NCBI RefSeq assembly: GCF_000719115.1
Contig: NZ_JOEA01000010.1
Location: 124,001 to 188,000 of the forward strand
Length of the DNA: 64,000 bases
DNA from: Lentzea albidocapillata
GTDB lineage: Bacteria; Actinomycetota; Actinomycetes; Mycobacteriales; Pseudonocardiaceae
Direction: 5' to 3'
Shown: piece after piece, positions 20,868-28,058 of the stretch
How positions within the stretch are numbered: position 1 is the first letter of the stretch
Layout: each line of letters opens with the position of its first letter
Notes under the pieces: generated by a model
Database searches by the model: none
Told to the model about the DNA's origin: nothing
Seen by the model: only the letters and a program-made list of their open reading frames with translations
Position numbers and translations under genes: made by a program

Positions 20868-21419
20868 GTTGCCCACAGTGTTGTCCCCAGGTGTGGACAA
20901 CTTCCGGCCGGTGGCGATCATCAGCAGGTCAGGGGCAGGAAGGTCGGGGATTCCGGACTCCCGGAAACGCTTGCGAGCACCCCAGAATGGGCTCTTCAAC
21001 ACATGGTCGAGGGCCGCCTGGGCCGGTTCGAGCGGCATCTCGCGGACGCGGCCCAGCGGGCGGGCGATGTCCTGGCCGTGGACGAGGAAGTCGACCAGCG
21101 GGTCGATCGGGGCGGCCATCGGCGCGCGCTTCGGCGAGGCGGCGGTGTCGCGGATCTGCGCGATCAACTCCGACCGGGTGAACCGTGCGGCGATCGCGCG
21201 GGCTTGCTCGTCCCCCATGCGCTCCCAGTCGAAGCGCGCCTTGACGATGCCGGTGAGTACGTCGCGCCAGCCCGTGCGGGTGGACGTGCTCAGGTGGGCG
21301 GCCATCGTCTGCATGGTCCAGCCGGCGCAGAGGGTGTCGCGCTGCCACTCGTCGTCGGTGAGGTCTTCGAGGAGGTCGGCGACGCCCAGGCGTTCGGCCT
21401 CCAGCCACTTCATGATCAT
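20847..21419 (-). CDS. maleylpyruvate isomerase/DinB-fold family protein
   Basis: This 190-residue protein is of the mycothiol-dependent maleylpyruvate isomerase N-terminal (DinB-like four-helix bundle) type. It shows TLCAGWTMQTMAAHLSTSTR, a segment normally holding the first metal histidine, and PLVDFLVHGQDIARPLGR with a second. Members of this group typically use mycothiol or another thiol cofactor, but the substrate is unknown. ATG 21419 overlaps the stop of the ECF sigma gene (ATGA), so it belongs to that operon. The 3' end overlaps a LexA box upstream of the SRP RNA. Confidence 0.85.
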   Translation of the reverse strand: MIMKWLEAERLGVADLLEDLTDDEWQRDTLCAGWTMQTMAAHLSTSTRTGWRDVLTGIVKARFDWERMGDEQARAIAARFTRSELIAQIRDTAASPKRAPMAAPIDPLVDFLVHGQDIARPLGRVREMPLEPAQAALDHVLKSPFWGARKRFRESGIPDLPAPDLLMIATGRKLSTPGDNTVGNSNTRSI

Positions 21420-22594
21420 GGTCGCCCCTCGATGGCGGTCAGCCTGCGGCGCAGGAAGTCCTGTTCGGATTCGGTGCCCGCGAGCGCGATGGCCTCGCGG
21501 TAGGCCTGGGCCGCCTCGGCGTCGCGGCCCAGCCGGTGCAGCAGGTCCGCGCGGGCCGCCCGGTACGGGTGGTAGTCGCGCAGCCTGGGAACACCTGCCA
21601 GCGCGTCGAGCAACGCGAGGCCGGTTTCGGCGCCGTCGCGCATGGCGATCGCGGCGGCCCTGTTGAGGGCGACGACGGGCGACGGCGTGAGCTTGGTCAG
21701 CACGTCGTAGAGCGCCACGATCTGCGGCCAGTCGGTGCTGTCGAAGTCCGGCGCCTCGTCGTGCAGCGCGTTGATCGCCGCCTGCACGCCGTACGGACCG
21801 TGCCCGCCCGTCAGCGCCCGTTCGGCCAGCGCGCTGCCCTCGTTGATCATGTCGCGGTCCCAGAGTGCGCGATCCTGGTCCTCCAGCAGCTCGGCGCGGG
21901 CGTCGCGGCGGGCGTGGATCAGCAGCATCAACGCCAGCAGCCCGGTGACCTCGCGGTCGGGCAGCAGGCCCTGCAGGATCCGCGCCAGCCGGATGGCCTC
22001 GCCGGCCAGTTCGCCGCGCTGGGCCGCGTAGCCCTCGGTGAAGATCGAGTAGACGGCCTGCAGCACGCCGGGCAGGCGTTCCGGGAGTTCGTGCGGGTCC
22101 GGCACGCGGAACGGGATGCGCGCTTCCTTGATCTTCTTCTTCGCGCGCACGATCCGCTGCTGCATGGTCGTGACCGGCACCAGGTAGGCCCGCGCGACCT
22201 CGGGTGTCGTGAAGCCGGCCAGGCAGCGCAACGTCAGCGCGCCGCGATCCTCCTCGGCCAGCGCCGGGTGCGCGCAGGTGAAGAACAACTCCAGCCGCTC
22301 GTCCGGCAGGCCGTCCCCGGTCCGCGGATCCGCGCGGTCGACCTCCACCTGCAACAACGCCAGCCGGGCCGCGTAGACCTGATCGCGGCGCAACCGGTCG
22401 ACGGCCTTGCGGCGCGCGGTCGTGAGCAACCACGCGCCGGGCCGGTCCGGCACCCCGTCCACCGGCCAGTGCTTCAGCGCCGCCTCGATGGCGTCGGAGG
22501 TGACCTCCTCGGCCAGGTCGAGGTCGCCGAAGCGCTTGACCAGCGTCGCGAGCAGCCTGCCGCGCTCCTCCCGGAACACCTGCTCGACGTTCAT
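21416..22594 (-). CDS. ECF42-type RNA polymerase sigma factor with C-terminal TPR-like extension
   Basis: The product is 392 residues, much longer than an ordinary ECF sigma factor. Sigma region 2 spans about 1-80 (FGDLDLAEEVTSDAIEAALK) and region 4 about 110-165 (LRCLAGFTTPEVARAYLVPV). A helical DUF6596/TPR-like extension fills the remainder, with LEDQDRALWDRDMINEGSAL and ADLLHRLGRDAEAAQAYREA. This architecture and the adjacent DGPF-domain gene are the recognised hallmarks of group ECF42, where the extension is thought to regulate the sigma factor in place of an anti-sigma factor. ATG 22594 lies four bases after the DGPF gene. Confidence 0.93.
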   Translation of the reverse strand: MNVEQVFREERGRLLATLVKRFGDLDLAEEVTSDAIEAALKHWPVDGVPDRPGAWLLTTARRKAVDRLRRDQVYAARLALLQVEVDRADPRTGDGLPDERLELFFTCAHPALAEEDRGALTLRCLAGFTTPEVARAYLVPVTTMQQRIVRAKKKIKEARIPFRVPDPHELPERLPGVLQAVYSIFTEGYAAQRGELAGEAIRLARILQGLLPDREVTGLLALMLLIHARRDARAELLEDQDRALWDRDMINEGSALAERALTGGHGPYGVQAAINALHDEAPDFDSTDWPQIVALYDVLTKLTPSPVVALNRAAAIAMRDGAETGLALLDALAGVPRLRDYHPYRAARADLLHRLGRDAEAAQAYREAIALAGTESEQDFLRRRLTAIEGRP

Positions 22595-22598
22595 GTGC

Positions 22599-22937
22599 TC
22601 AGAAGTCGAACTCGGCGATCGGCCGCACGACGACCGCCCCGCCATCGCGCGATCCGGGACACTTCGCCGCCCACTCCAGCGCCGCGTCGAGGTCGGGCAC
22701 GTCGATGATGTCGTAGCCGCCCAGCACCTCCCGGGTCTCGGCGAACGGCCCGTCGGTGACGGTGCGTTTGCCGTCCTGTCCGACCTGGACGGTGGTCGCG
22801 GTGACCAGGTCGGCCAGCGAGTGCCCGGAGACCAGGACGCCCGCGTCCTTCATCTCCTTCTCGTAGGCGATCCAGTCCTCGACCGTGCAGCTGGCCTGCT
22901 GGTCAGAGGCCGCGTAGATCAACAGCATGTACTTCAC
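22599..22937 (-). CDS. YCII/DGPF-domain protein (ECF42 partner)
   Basis: This 112-residue protein has the family N terminus MKYMLLIYAA and the diagnostic DGPFAETREVLGGYDIIDV motif near residue 62, followed by ALEWAAKCPG. DGPF proteins are small ferredoxin-like-fold proteins encoded next to ECF42 sigma factors and are usually targets of that sigma factor; their chemistry is unknown. It is the first gene of a three-gene operon with the sigma factor and a DinB-fold protein. Confidence 0.93.
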   Translation of the reverse strand: MKYMLLIYAASDQQASCTVEDWIAYEKEMKDAGVLVSGHSLADLVTATTVQVGQDGKRTVTDGPFAETREVLGGYDIIDVPDLDAALEWAAKCPGSRDGGAVVVRPIAEFDF

Positions 22938-23031
22938 GATTGCCCTCCTCGGTCCGGTCTTACGGGATCACGACGAGCGGGCTGCCGCCAGATCGACACG
23001 GGCTTCGGAACTTTTTCCGGCGACCCCCGTT

Positions 23032-23061
23032 TTGGGCCCCGGAACACCCGTCCGGTAAGGT
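23032..23061 (+). promoter_or_regulatory. promoter of tRNA-Ser(GGA)
   Basis: TTGGGC (23032-23037) and TAAGGT (23056-23061) are spaced by 18 bases, and the -10 ends seven bases before the tRNA 5' end. Placement and spacing fit a sigma-70-type promoter. Confidence 0.5.
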
Positions 23062-23068
23062 TCTCCAC

Positions 23069-23153
23069 GGAGGATTCGCATAGCGGCCTAGTGCGCACGA
23101 CTGGAAATCGTGTTGGGTTCACCCCCTCACGGGTTCAAATCCCGTATCCTCCG
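23069..23153 (+). tRNA. tRNA-Ser (anticodon GGA)
   Basis: The acceptor stem GGAGGAT pairs with ATCCTCC, with discriminator G at 23153. The anticodon arm CACGA-CTGGAAA-TCGTG gives GGA, reading UCC/UCU codons. A long variable arm (TTGGGTTCACCCCCTCA region) and the T arm CGGGTTCAAATCCCG complete a class II tRNA. CCA is not encoded. A strong hairpin follows. Confidence 0.97.
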
Positions 23154-23161
23154 CTCGCTGA

Positions 23162-23196
23162 CAAGGGCGCCGAACGTTCAACGTTCGGCGCCCTTG
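23162..23196 (+). terminator. perfect hairpin terminator after tRNA-Ser(GGA)
   Basis: CAAGGGCGCCGAACGTT (23162-23178) is the exact reverse complement of 23180-23196. The 17-bp stem lies eight bases after the tRNA and ends 15 bases before the GPP34 start, so it may also restrict read-through into that gene. No long U-run follows. Confidence 0.85.
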
Positions 23197-23211
23197 GTGC
23201 ATTGTGAGGGC

Positions 23212-23856
23212 ATGCTGCCTGAAGACCTGATGCTGTTGTTCATCAATGAGCAGAACGGCAAGCTGCGCACCGACTCCTCGTCGGTGGAGAACGCGCTCGC
23301 GGGCGCCGTGCTGATCGAGCTCGTGAACTCGGGGCGCGTCGCGTTCGATCCCAACGGCAAGAAGCTCCAGGTCGTCGATCCGACGCCGTTGAAGGACCCG
23401 TTGCTGCAGGAGTCGGTGGCACGGTTCGACAAGCCGATGAAGCCGCAACGGGCGGTGGAACGTCTGCGCAAGAAGGTGCGCGACAACGTGGCCGCGCAGC
23501 TCGAAGGCCGTGGCGTCGTGCGGGTGGAGCCGAGGAAGGTGCTCGGGATCTTCCCGGCGAAGAGTTACGTGATCACCGACGAGACCGTGGCCGGCGGTGT
23601 CCGCAAGGCGGTCGGCGAGGTCGCGTTCGGGTACCGGGGAGCGGATGCGCGCACCGGGTCGCTGATCACGTTGCTGCACGCGGTCAAGGCCGTGCACAAG
23701 GTGTTCGACGGCGACAAACGCGACATGACCAAGCGGGCCAAGGAGATCGCGGCCGGCAACTGGGCGGGTGACGCCGTGCGCAGGGCCGTCGAGGCGATCC
23801 AGGCCGGTGTGGTCGCCGCAACGGCCGCTGCCGCCGCCGCGTCCCAGGCTGGATGA
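23212..23856 (+). CDS. GPP34-family protein
   Basis: This 214-residue helical protein is of the Golgi phosphoprotein 3 (GPP34) family. It starts MLPEDLMLLFINEQNGKLRT, continues NALAGAVLIELVNSGRVAF and ends in an alanine-rich tail. Eukaryotic GOLPH3 binds phosphoinositide membranes, but the bacterial role in actinomycetes is not established. ATG 23212 gives the family N terminus; the longer frame would begin inside the tRNA gene. Expression probably relies on a promoter between the tRNA terminator and the gene, or on read-through. Confidence 0.88.
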   Translation: MLPEDLMLLFINEQNGKLRTDSSSVENALAGAVLIELVNSGRVAFDPNGKKLQVVDPTPLKDPLLQESVARFDKPMKPQRAVERLRKKVRDNVAAQLEGRGVVRVEPRKVLGIFPAKSYVITDETVAGGVRKAVGEVAFGYRGADARTGSLITLLHAVKAVHKVFDGDKRDMTKRAKEIAAGNWAGDAVRRAVEAIQAGVVAATAAAAAASQAG

Positions 23857-23881
23857 CACGGCGGCGGCAGCGGCGGAGCGG

Positions 23882-26323
23882 TTACTTCTTCAGGCGGTCG
23901 ATGAGGTCCTCGAGCGCGAACACGATCCGGTCGACGTTCGCGTCACCCGTGGACGGGCGGGCACGGACGATCTGCGGATCGTGGTCGCTCGCCTGATCGG
24001 CGAACTCGGCGTTGATGTGGACGACGTCGTAGCTGAAGCGCGTGATGTTCCTGCTCATCACGAGGTGGTCGAGCGTCTGCGAGTTGCCCTCGAAGACGTA
24101 GCTGTACCGCTCGTTCGCGGGCAGCGACTCGATCAGCGCCTTGAGGTTGCCGTCACCGGTCAGCGTCTTGAGCGCGGGTGAGAACTGGTAGTCGTTCAGG
24201 TCACCGGCGAGGACGACGTTGGCGCCCTTGTCGACCGCGCGGAGCTGTTCCGTGAACGCCTTGAGCGATGCCGACTGCTTCATGCGCTGCACCTCGGACG
24301 TGCGGTTCGGCGGCTGGTTGCGGCCGTGGATGGCCTCGTCGCCACCCTTGGAGGCGAAGTGGTTCGCGACGACGAAGACCGTGCGGCCGCGGAACTTGAA
24401 CTCGCCGGCGAGCGGCTTGCGGCTGTCCTCCCACGCGTCGTTCAGCGGGTCGATCCGGCCCGGTGACACGGAAAGCGCCGCACGGCCGTTCTTCTTCACG
24501 ACCTGGACCGGCGTCTTGAAGTCGCCGCCAGGACGGTCCACGAAGGACACCCGCTGCGGGTTGAAGAAGAAGCCGACGCGGATGTTGCCGCCGGGCTGTC
24601 CGCCGTCCTTGAGGTTCTCCGGGTCGATCTGGCGCCACTGGTAGCGCGGGCCGCCCTTGGCGACGATCGCGTCGGAGAGCTTCTGCAGCGTCTGGTCCGC
24701 CGCGACGACACCGTCGTTGGTCGCGCCGTTGTTGTCCTGGATCTCCTCCAGCACGACGACGTCCGGGCTGCGCAGGTTCGTCGTGACGCCCTCGGCGAGC
24801 CGGTCGAACTTGTCCTGCGGGTCGGACGGGTCGAGGTTCTCGACGTTGTAGGTCGCGACCGAGAGCTCGGACTCCTTCTGCTGCGCGGTGATCTCGCGCT
24901 GCAGGTTGGCCGACGTGTGCGCGCCGAGCGCGAGCGCCGCCAGCGTGTAGCCGCCGAAGTTCGTGTACTCGATGGCACCCACGGTCGCGCCGGCGAAGAC
25001 GTCACCGACGTTGGCGGCGGGCAGCGGGCCGGCGGTCTTGATCTTCAGTCGGCCGCTGTTCTGCTGGTCGTAGCTCGGGTAGGTGGTGCCGCCGCGCTGG
25101 TTGCGGTTCTGGTCGGGGTTGACCGTCACCCAGACCTCGCCGAACCTGTTGCTCGGGCCCACGACGCGGGCGTCGTCGACCTGGACCAGCGTGCCTTCGA
25201 GCGACTCGAAGTAGTCGAGGCCGTACTTCGCGGGCTCCAGCGGGAGCTGCTCGATGCTGCCGCCCGGCGCGGGCAGGTAGCCGGCCGGGACGTTCTTCAC
25301 GACGACCGGCGCCGGCACGGGGTTGCCCTTGGAGACCGTGATCGTGGTCGGCGCGGTGATCTCGGTGAGGGTCTGGTTGGACCCCGTCTCACCGCCCGGC
25401 CGGTACTCCGCGATCGTGCCGCTGACCAGCACGCTGTCGCCGACCGCGACGGTCGGCGCGGTGCCCGCGGTGTAGACGAAGACACCCTCGCTGGTGCGCG
25501 GGTCGGCGTCGGGATCGGTCACGTCCTGGATCCAGAAGCCGCGGTCACCCGTGGCGCGCGTGCCGGTGACGACGCCGGGGACGTTGGTGACCTTCTGGCC
25601 GTTCAGCGGCGAGATGCGCGTGACGCCCTGGATGTCGTGGACGCGCTTGTCGCCGGGGGTGGGGTCCGGGTCGGGATCGGGATCCGGGTCGCCGCCGCCC
25701 GGGGTCTCGCCCTTGGAGTTGGTCGGGGTGGGGTTGCCGACGGTGAAGTCGGCGGAGTTGTCGTCGGTGTCGCCGAGCGCGGTGGCGCGGGACGCCGAGG
25801 TCGTGTTGCTCAGGGCGCCCGACGCGCTGCCCTCGCGCACGACCGCCGTGCCGTAGCCGACGAGGTCCTTGATCCGCGTGTCCGCGGCGCAGTCGGCGGC
25901 CGTCTTGCAGGTCAGCGCCGCGGTGCCGGAGACCAGTGCGATGGTGCCGTTGGTGGCGCTCATGGCGATCGTGCCGGTGGCGTCCGGGGCCGGCAGCTCG
26001 ACGGTGCCGCCGGTGCCCTTGGCCTCGGCGACGAGGAACGTCCTGCCCGGCGCGATCGAGCCGGTCAGCGGGGTGACGCCCCACTGCGTGCTCGCGCCGG
26101 GGGTGGCCGAGATGTACTGGACGCTGTAGCCGTCCAGGCTGACCGCGCTCGCGCCCTTGTTGGCGAGCTCGACGAAGTCCTGCGTCAGCGTGGCGCCGGA
26201 GTTGCCGCCGCCTCCGTAGACCTCGGAGATCAGCGCGTCCGTGCTGGGTGCGGCGACGGCGGGGACGGCGGCGAGCACGAGTGCCGCCACCGCTGTCCCG
26301 ACGACGGGCAGGGTGGGTCTCAA
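23882..26323 (-). CDS. secreted ExeM/NucH-type nuclease with lamin-tail domain
   Basis: This is an 813-residue exported protein. It has a signal peptide (about 1-25, ending AVAA), then a lamin-tail (LTD) domain (about 27-195, ALISEVYGGGGNSGATLTQD). A Pro/Asp spacer (DPDPDPDPTPG) leads to OB-fold-like domains (about 225-490) and a C-terminal endonuclease/exonuclease/phosphatase domain. That last domain has LSVATYNVENLDP, VVLEEIQDNNG, VVANHFASKGGDE, LAGDLNDYQFS and QASDHDPQI, so its catalytic residues are intact. It is translated from TTG with GGAGGAAG just upstream. It probably degrades extracellular DNA. Its promoter shares the intergenic space with a LexA box 106 bases upstream. Confidence 0.93.
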   Translation of the reverse strand: MRPTLPVVGTAVAALVLAAVPAVAAPSTDALISEVYGGGGNSGATLTQDFVELANKGASAVSLDGYSVQYISATPGASTQWGVTPLTGSIAPGRTFLVAEAKGTGGTVELPAPDATGTIAMSATNGTIALVSGTAALTCKTAADCAADTRIKDLVGYGTAVVREGSASGALSNTTSASRATALGDTDDNSADFTVGNPTPTNSKGETPGGGDPDPDPDPDPTPGDKRVHDIQGVTRISPLNGQKVTNVPGVVTGTRATGDRGFWIQDVTDPDADPRTSEGVFVYTAGTAPTVAVGDSVLVSGTIAEYRPGGETGSNQTLTEITAPTTITVSKGNPVPAPVVVKNVPAGYLPAPGGSIEQLPLEPAKYGLDYFESLEGTLVQVDDARVVGPSNRFGEVWVTVNPDQNRNQRGGTTYPSYDQQNSGRLKIKTAGPLPAANVGDVFAGATVGAIEYTNFGGYTLAALALGAHTSANLQREITAQQKESELSVATYNVENLDPSDPQDKFDRLAEGVTTNLRSPDVVVLEEIQDNNGATNDGVVAADQTLQKLSDAIVAKGGPRYQWRQIDPENLKDGGQPGGNIRVGFFFNPQRVSFVDRPGGDFKTPVQVVKKNGRAALSVSPGRIDPLNDAWEDSRKPLAGEFKFRGRTVFVVANHFASKGGDEAIHGRNQPPNRTSEVQRMKQSASLKAFTEQLRAVDKGANVVLAGDLNDYQFSPALKTLTGDGNLKALIESLPANERYSYVFEGNSQTLDHLVMSRNITRFSYDVVHINAEFADQASDHDPQIVRARPSTGDANVDRIVFALEDLIDRLKK

Positions 26324-26428
26324 AACTTCCTCCAGGGAATGCGGCGGATCGACGCATCTTTCCCCGATCGAGTGAGCTTTGGTAGCCGTTGTTACTAACG
26401 GTTAACCGGTTGGCCCATCAAATATCAC

Positions 26429-26458
26429 TCGAACAAGTGTTCGATCATGGTGTATGCT
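26429..26458 (+). promoter_or_regulatory. promoter with perfect LexA (SOS) box
   Basis: TCGAACAAGTGTTCGA (26429-26444) matches the actinobacterial LexA consensus TCGAAC-N4-GTTCGA exactly. A -10-like TATGCT follows at 26453-26458, so the box covers the expected -35 position. That is a classical repressor arrangement for transcription towards the DinB-fold pseudogene. It could also influence the divergent nuclease gene. Confidence 0.7.
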
Positions 26459-26902
26459 CCATTTCGGAACGCCGGCCAGTGGGCCCCTCCCAGGCACCGG
26501 CCGGCGTCCCTACATCCAGACGTGTGGGATTCCGAGCTACGAGCGCCGCTGCGCCGAGATCATCAACCAGACCGCACTGCTGGTCTCTTCCCTGAACGAC
26601 GCTGACCTGGGCATACAGGTCCCGTCAACCCCGGACTGGACACTCAACCAACTGCTGCGCCACGTCGGCCACGCGCACCGCTGGGCCGACTCGATGCTCC
26701 GCGACAGACTTCCGGAGATCGACTTCTCGCGCAACGGCGCGCAACTCCTGTCGTCGTATGAGGGTGAACGCGTCCGTGCTGATCCCGTGGCTGACCGACG
26801 GCGCGGCGTCGCTCGCGGAGGTGGGCTCGTGCGCCTATCGCGGTCCGACATGCTGGCCGCACTGCTCAGAGGGGGAACTGCCACCACGAATGCCACCGAA
26901 CG
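26454..26902 (+). pseudogene. decayed maleylpyruvate isomerase/DinB-fold gene
   Basis: The first frame encodes SYERRCAEIINQTALLVSSL followed by TPDWTLNQLLRHVGHAHRWA, a clear N terminus of the mycothiol-dependent maleylpyruvate isomerase/DinB-like family. After about 26765 the similarity continues only in the third frame (LIPWLTDGAASLAEV), and then it is lost well before the usual family length. No plausible ribosome binding site or start precedes the conserved part, and a hairpin (26469-26507) interrupts the expected 5' end. I read it as truncated and frameshifted. A single sequencing error would explain the frameshift but not the missing C-terminal half. Confidence 0.65.
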
Positions 26903-26942
26903 TCAGAGCCCCGGTTGCCATGATCGGCAACCGGGGCTCTGA
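26903..26942. terminator. perfect 17-bp hairpin terminator
   Basis: TCAGAGCCCCGGTTGCC (26903-26919) pairs exactly with 26926-26942 around an ATGATC loop. It lies directly downstream of tRNA-Ser(CGA) on the minus strand and at the end of the pseudogene on the plus strand, so it serves both directions. Confidence 0.85.
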
Positions 26943-26946
26943 GCAG

Positions 26947-27031
26947 CGGTGGCGGTGGGATTTGAACCCACGGAGGCTTTCACCTCACACGCTTTCGAGG
27001 CGTGCTCCTTCGGCCGCTCGGACACGCCACC
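26947..27031 (-). tRNA. tRNA-Ser (anticodon CGA)
   Basis: The acceptor stem GGTGGCG pairs with CGCCACC, with discriminator G. The anticodon arm CACGC-CTCGAAA-GCGTG gives CGA, reading UCG. The long variable arm and the T arm GTGGGTTCAAATCCCAC mark a class II tRNA. CCA is not encoded. The terminator at 26903-26942 follows immediately. Confidence 0.97.
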
Positions 27032-27038
27032 GATAAGA

Positions 27039-27067
27039 ACAATACACAGCCCGCGCGACTGGTTTAA
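27039..27067 (-). promoter_or_regulatory. promoter of tRNA-Ser(CGA)
   Basis: On the minus strand TTAAAC (27067-27062) and TATTGT (27044-27039) are separated by exactly 17 bases, and the -10 ends seven bases before the tRNA. The -35 element overlaps the TAA stop codon of tadA. Confidence 0.55.
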
Positions 27068-27513
27068 CGCTGGGTCCGGAAGAAGCGTTCGAGCAGATCA
27101 GCGCATTCCTGTTCCAGCACGCCGCCTTCCACCTCGGGCCGGTGGTTGAGCCGGCGGTCGCGAACGACGTCCCACAACGAGGCCACGGCACCGGTCTTGG
27201 GCTCCCAGGCACCGAAGACAAGCCGCGACACGCGTGCGAGCACCAACGCGCCGGCGCACATCGTGCAGGGTTCCAAGGTCACCGCGAGGGTGCAGCCGTC
27301 GAGGCGCCAGCCGTCGCCGTACTTCGCGGCAGCGGCACGCAACGCCAGGATCTCGGCGTGTGCGGTCGGGTCGCCCAGCGTCTCTCGGGCGTTGCACGCT
27401 TCGGCCAGGACGGTGCCGTCCGGTGCGAAGACGACGGCGCCGATCGGGACGTCCGCGCCCGCGTTCGTGGCCGCGTTGAGGGCGGCGCGGACCATGTCCT
27501 CTGAGGAGATCAC
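27064..27513 (-). CDS. tadA: tRNA adenosine(34) deaminase
   Basis: TadA converts A34 of tRNA-Arg(ACG) to inosine; the likely substrate tRNA gene lies at 52122-52194 in this window. The protein is 149 residues with the zinc/catalytic motifs HAE (His52, Glu54) and PCTMC (Cys83, Cys86). GTG 27513 forms a GTGA overlap with the stop of the upstream partner gene; ATG 27495 is an alternative. The usual substrate-loop features DVPIGAVVF and NARETLGDPTAHAE are present. Confidence 0.95.
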   Translation of the reverse strand: MISSEDMVRAALNAATNAGADVPIGAVVFAPDGTVLAEACNARETLGDPTAHAEILALRAAAAKYGDGWRLDGCTLAVTLEPCTMCAGALVLARVSRLVFGAWEPKTGAVASLWDVVRDRRLNHRPEVEGGVLEQECADLLERFFRTQR

Positions 27514-27998
27514 GCTTGGATGGTGTCGAGCAGCTTCGTGAACTCGTCGATGAAGCCGACGCGCTGGGCGATCATCTGGAGCTGCTCGTCCGGGTAGAGG
27601 TCGACCTCGTCGACGATGATCTGGAGTTCGTGCGCGGGCATGCCCAGGTCGGTCAGGACGCCGAGGTCGCCTTCCGGCCAGAGCTCGTTGTCCTCCTCGT
27701 CCGGTGGGTCGACGCGCAGGAGGTCGAGGACGTCGGCCGCGATGTCGTAGTCGAGGGCGGCGGCCGCGTCGGACAGGAGCAGCGCGACGCCACCCGGCAC
27801 GGGGCGCAGGATGATGAAGAACTCGTCGTCGACGGCGAGGAGTCCGAACACGGCTCCTGTCGACCTCAGTTGGCGCAGCTCCGTGATAGCCGCGTCCAGC
27901 TCCGACAGCGCGGAGCTGTCCATCCTGCTGCACCGCCAGCGGCCGTCCTCTCGGACGACCGCGACCGCGAAGCCGTTGACCGGCTCCTGCTGTGTCAT
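27510..27998 (-). CDS. tRNA adenosine deaminase-associated protein
   Basis: This is a 162-residue acidic protein of the actinobacterial family found almost always next to tadA. It contains FAVAVVREDGRWRCSRMDSS, DEFFIILRPVPGGVALLLSD and an Asp/Glu-rich C-terminal half (DPPDEEDNELWPEGDLG). Its role is not established. The GTGA overlap with tadA implies coupled synthesis and perhaps a complex. ATG 27998 was chosen; an in-frame GTG lies six bases upstream. Confidence 0.88.
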   Translation of the reverse strand: MTQQEPVNGFAVAVVREDGRWRCSRMDSSALSELDAAITELRQLRSTGAVFGLLAVDDEFFIILRPVPGGVALLLSDAAAALDYDIAADVLDLLRVDPPDEEDNELWPEGDLGVLTDLGMPAHELQIIVDEVDLYPDEQLQMIAQRVGFIDEFTKLLDTIQA

Positions 27999-28058
27999 GT
28001 GCACACCGTAGGGCCCAGACGACCTTCCCGGTAGCCGAGGTGGTGGCACCATCGGGAG

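Noticed and set aside
23180..23196. GAACGTTC and GTTCGG motifs as a third LexA box
   Set aside because: They belong to the tRNA terminator stem and do not fit TCGAAC-N4-GTTCGA.
23119..23859. Minus-strand frame opposite the GPP34 gene and tRNA-Ser
   Set aside because: It would cover a tRNA and terminator and has no family features.
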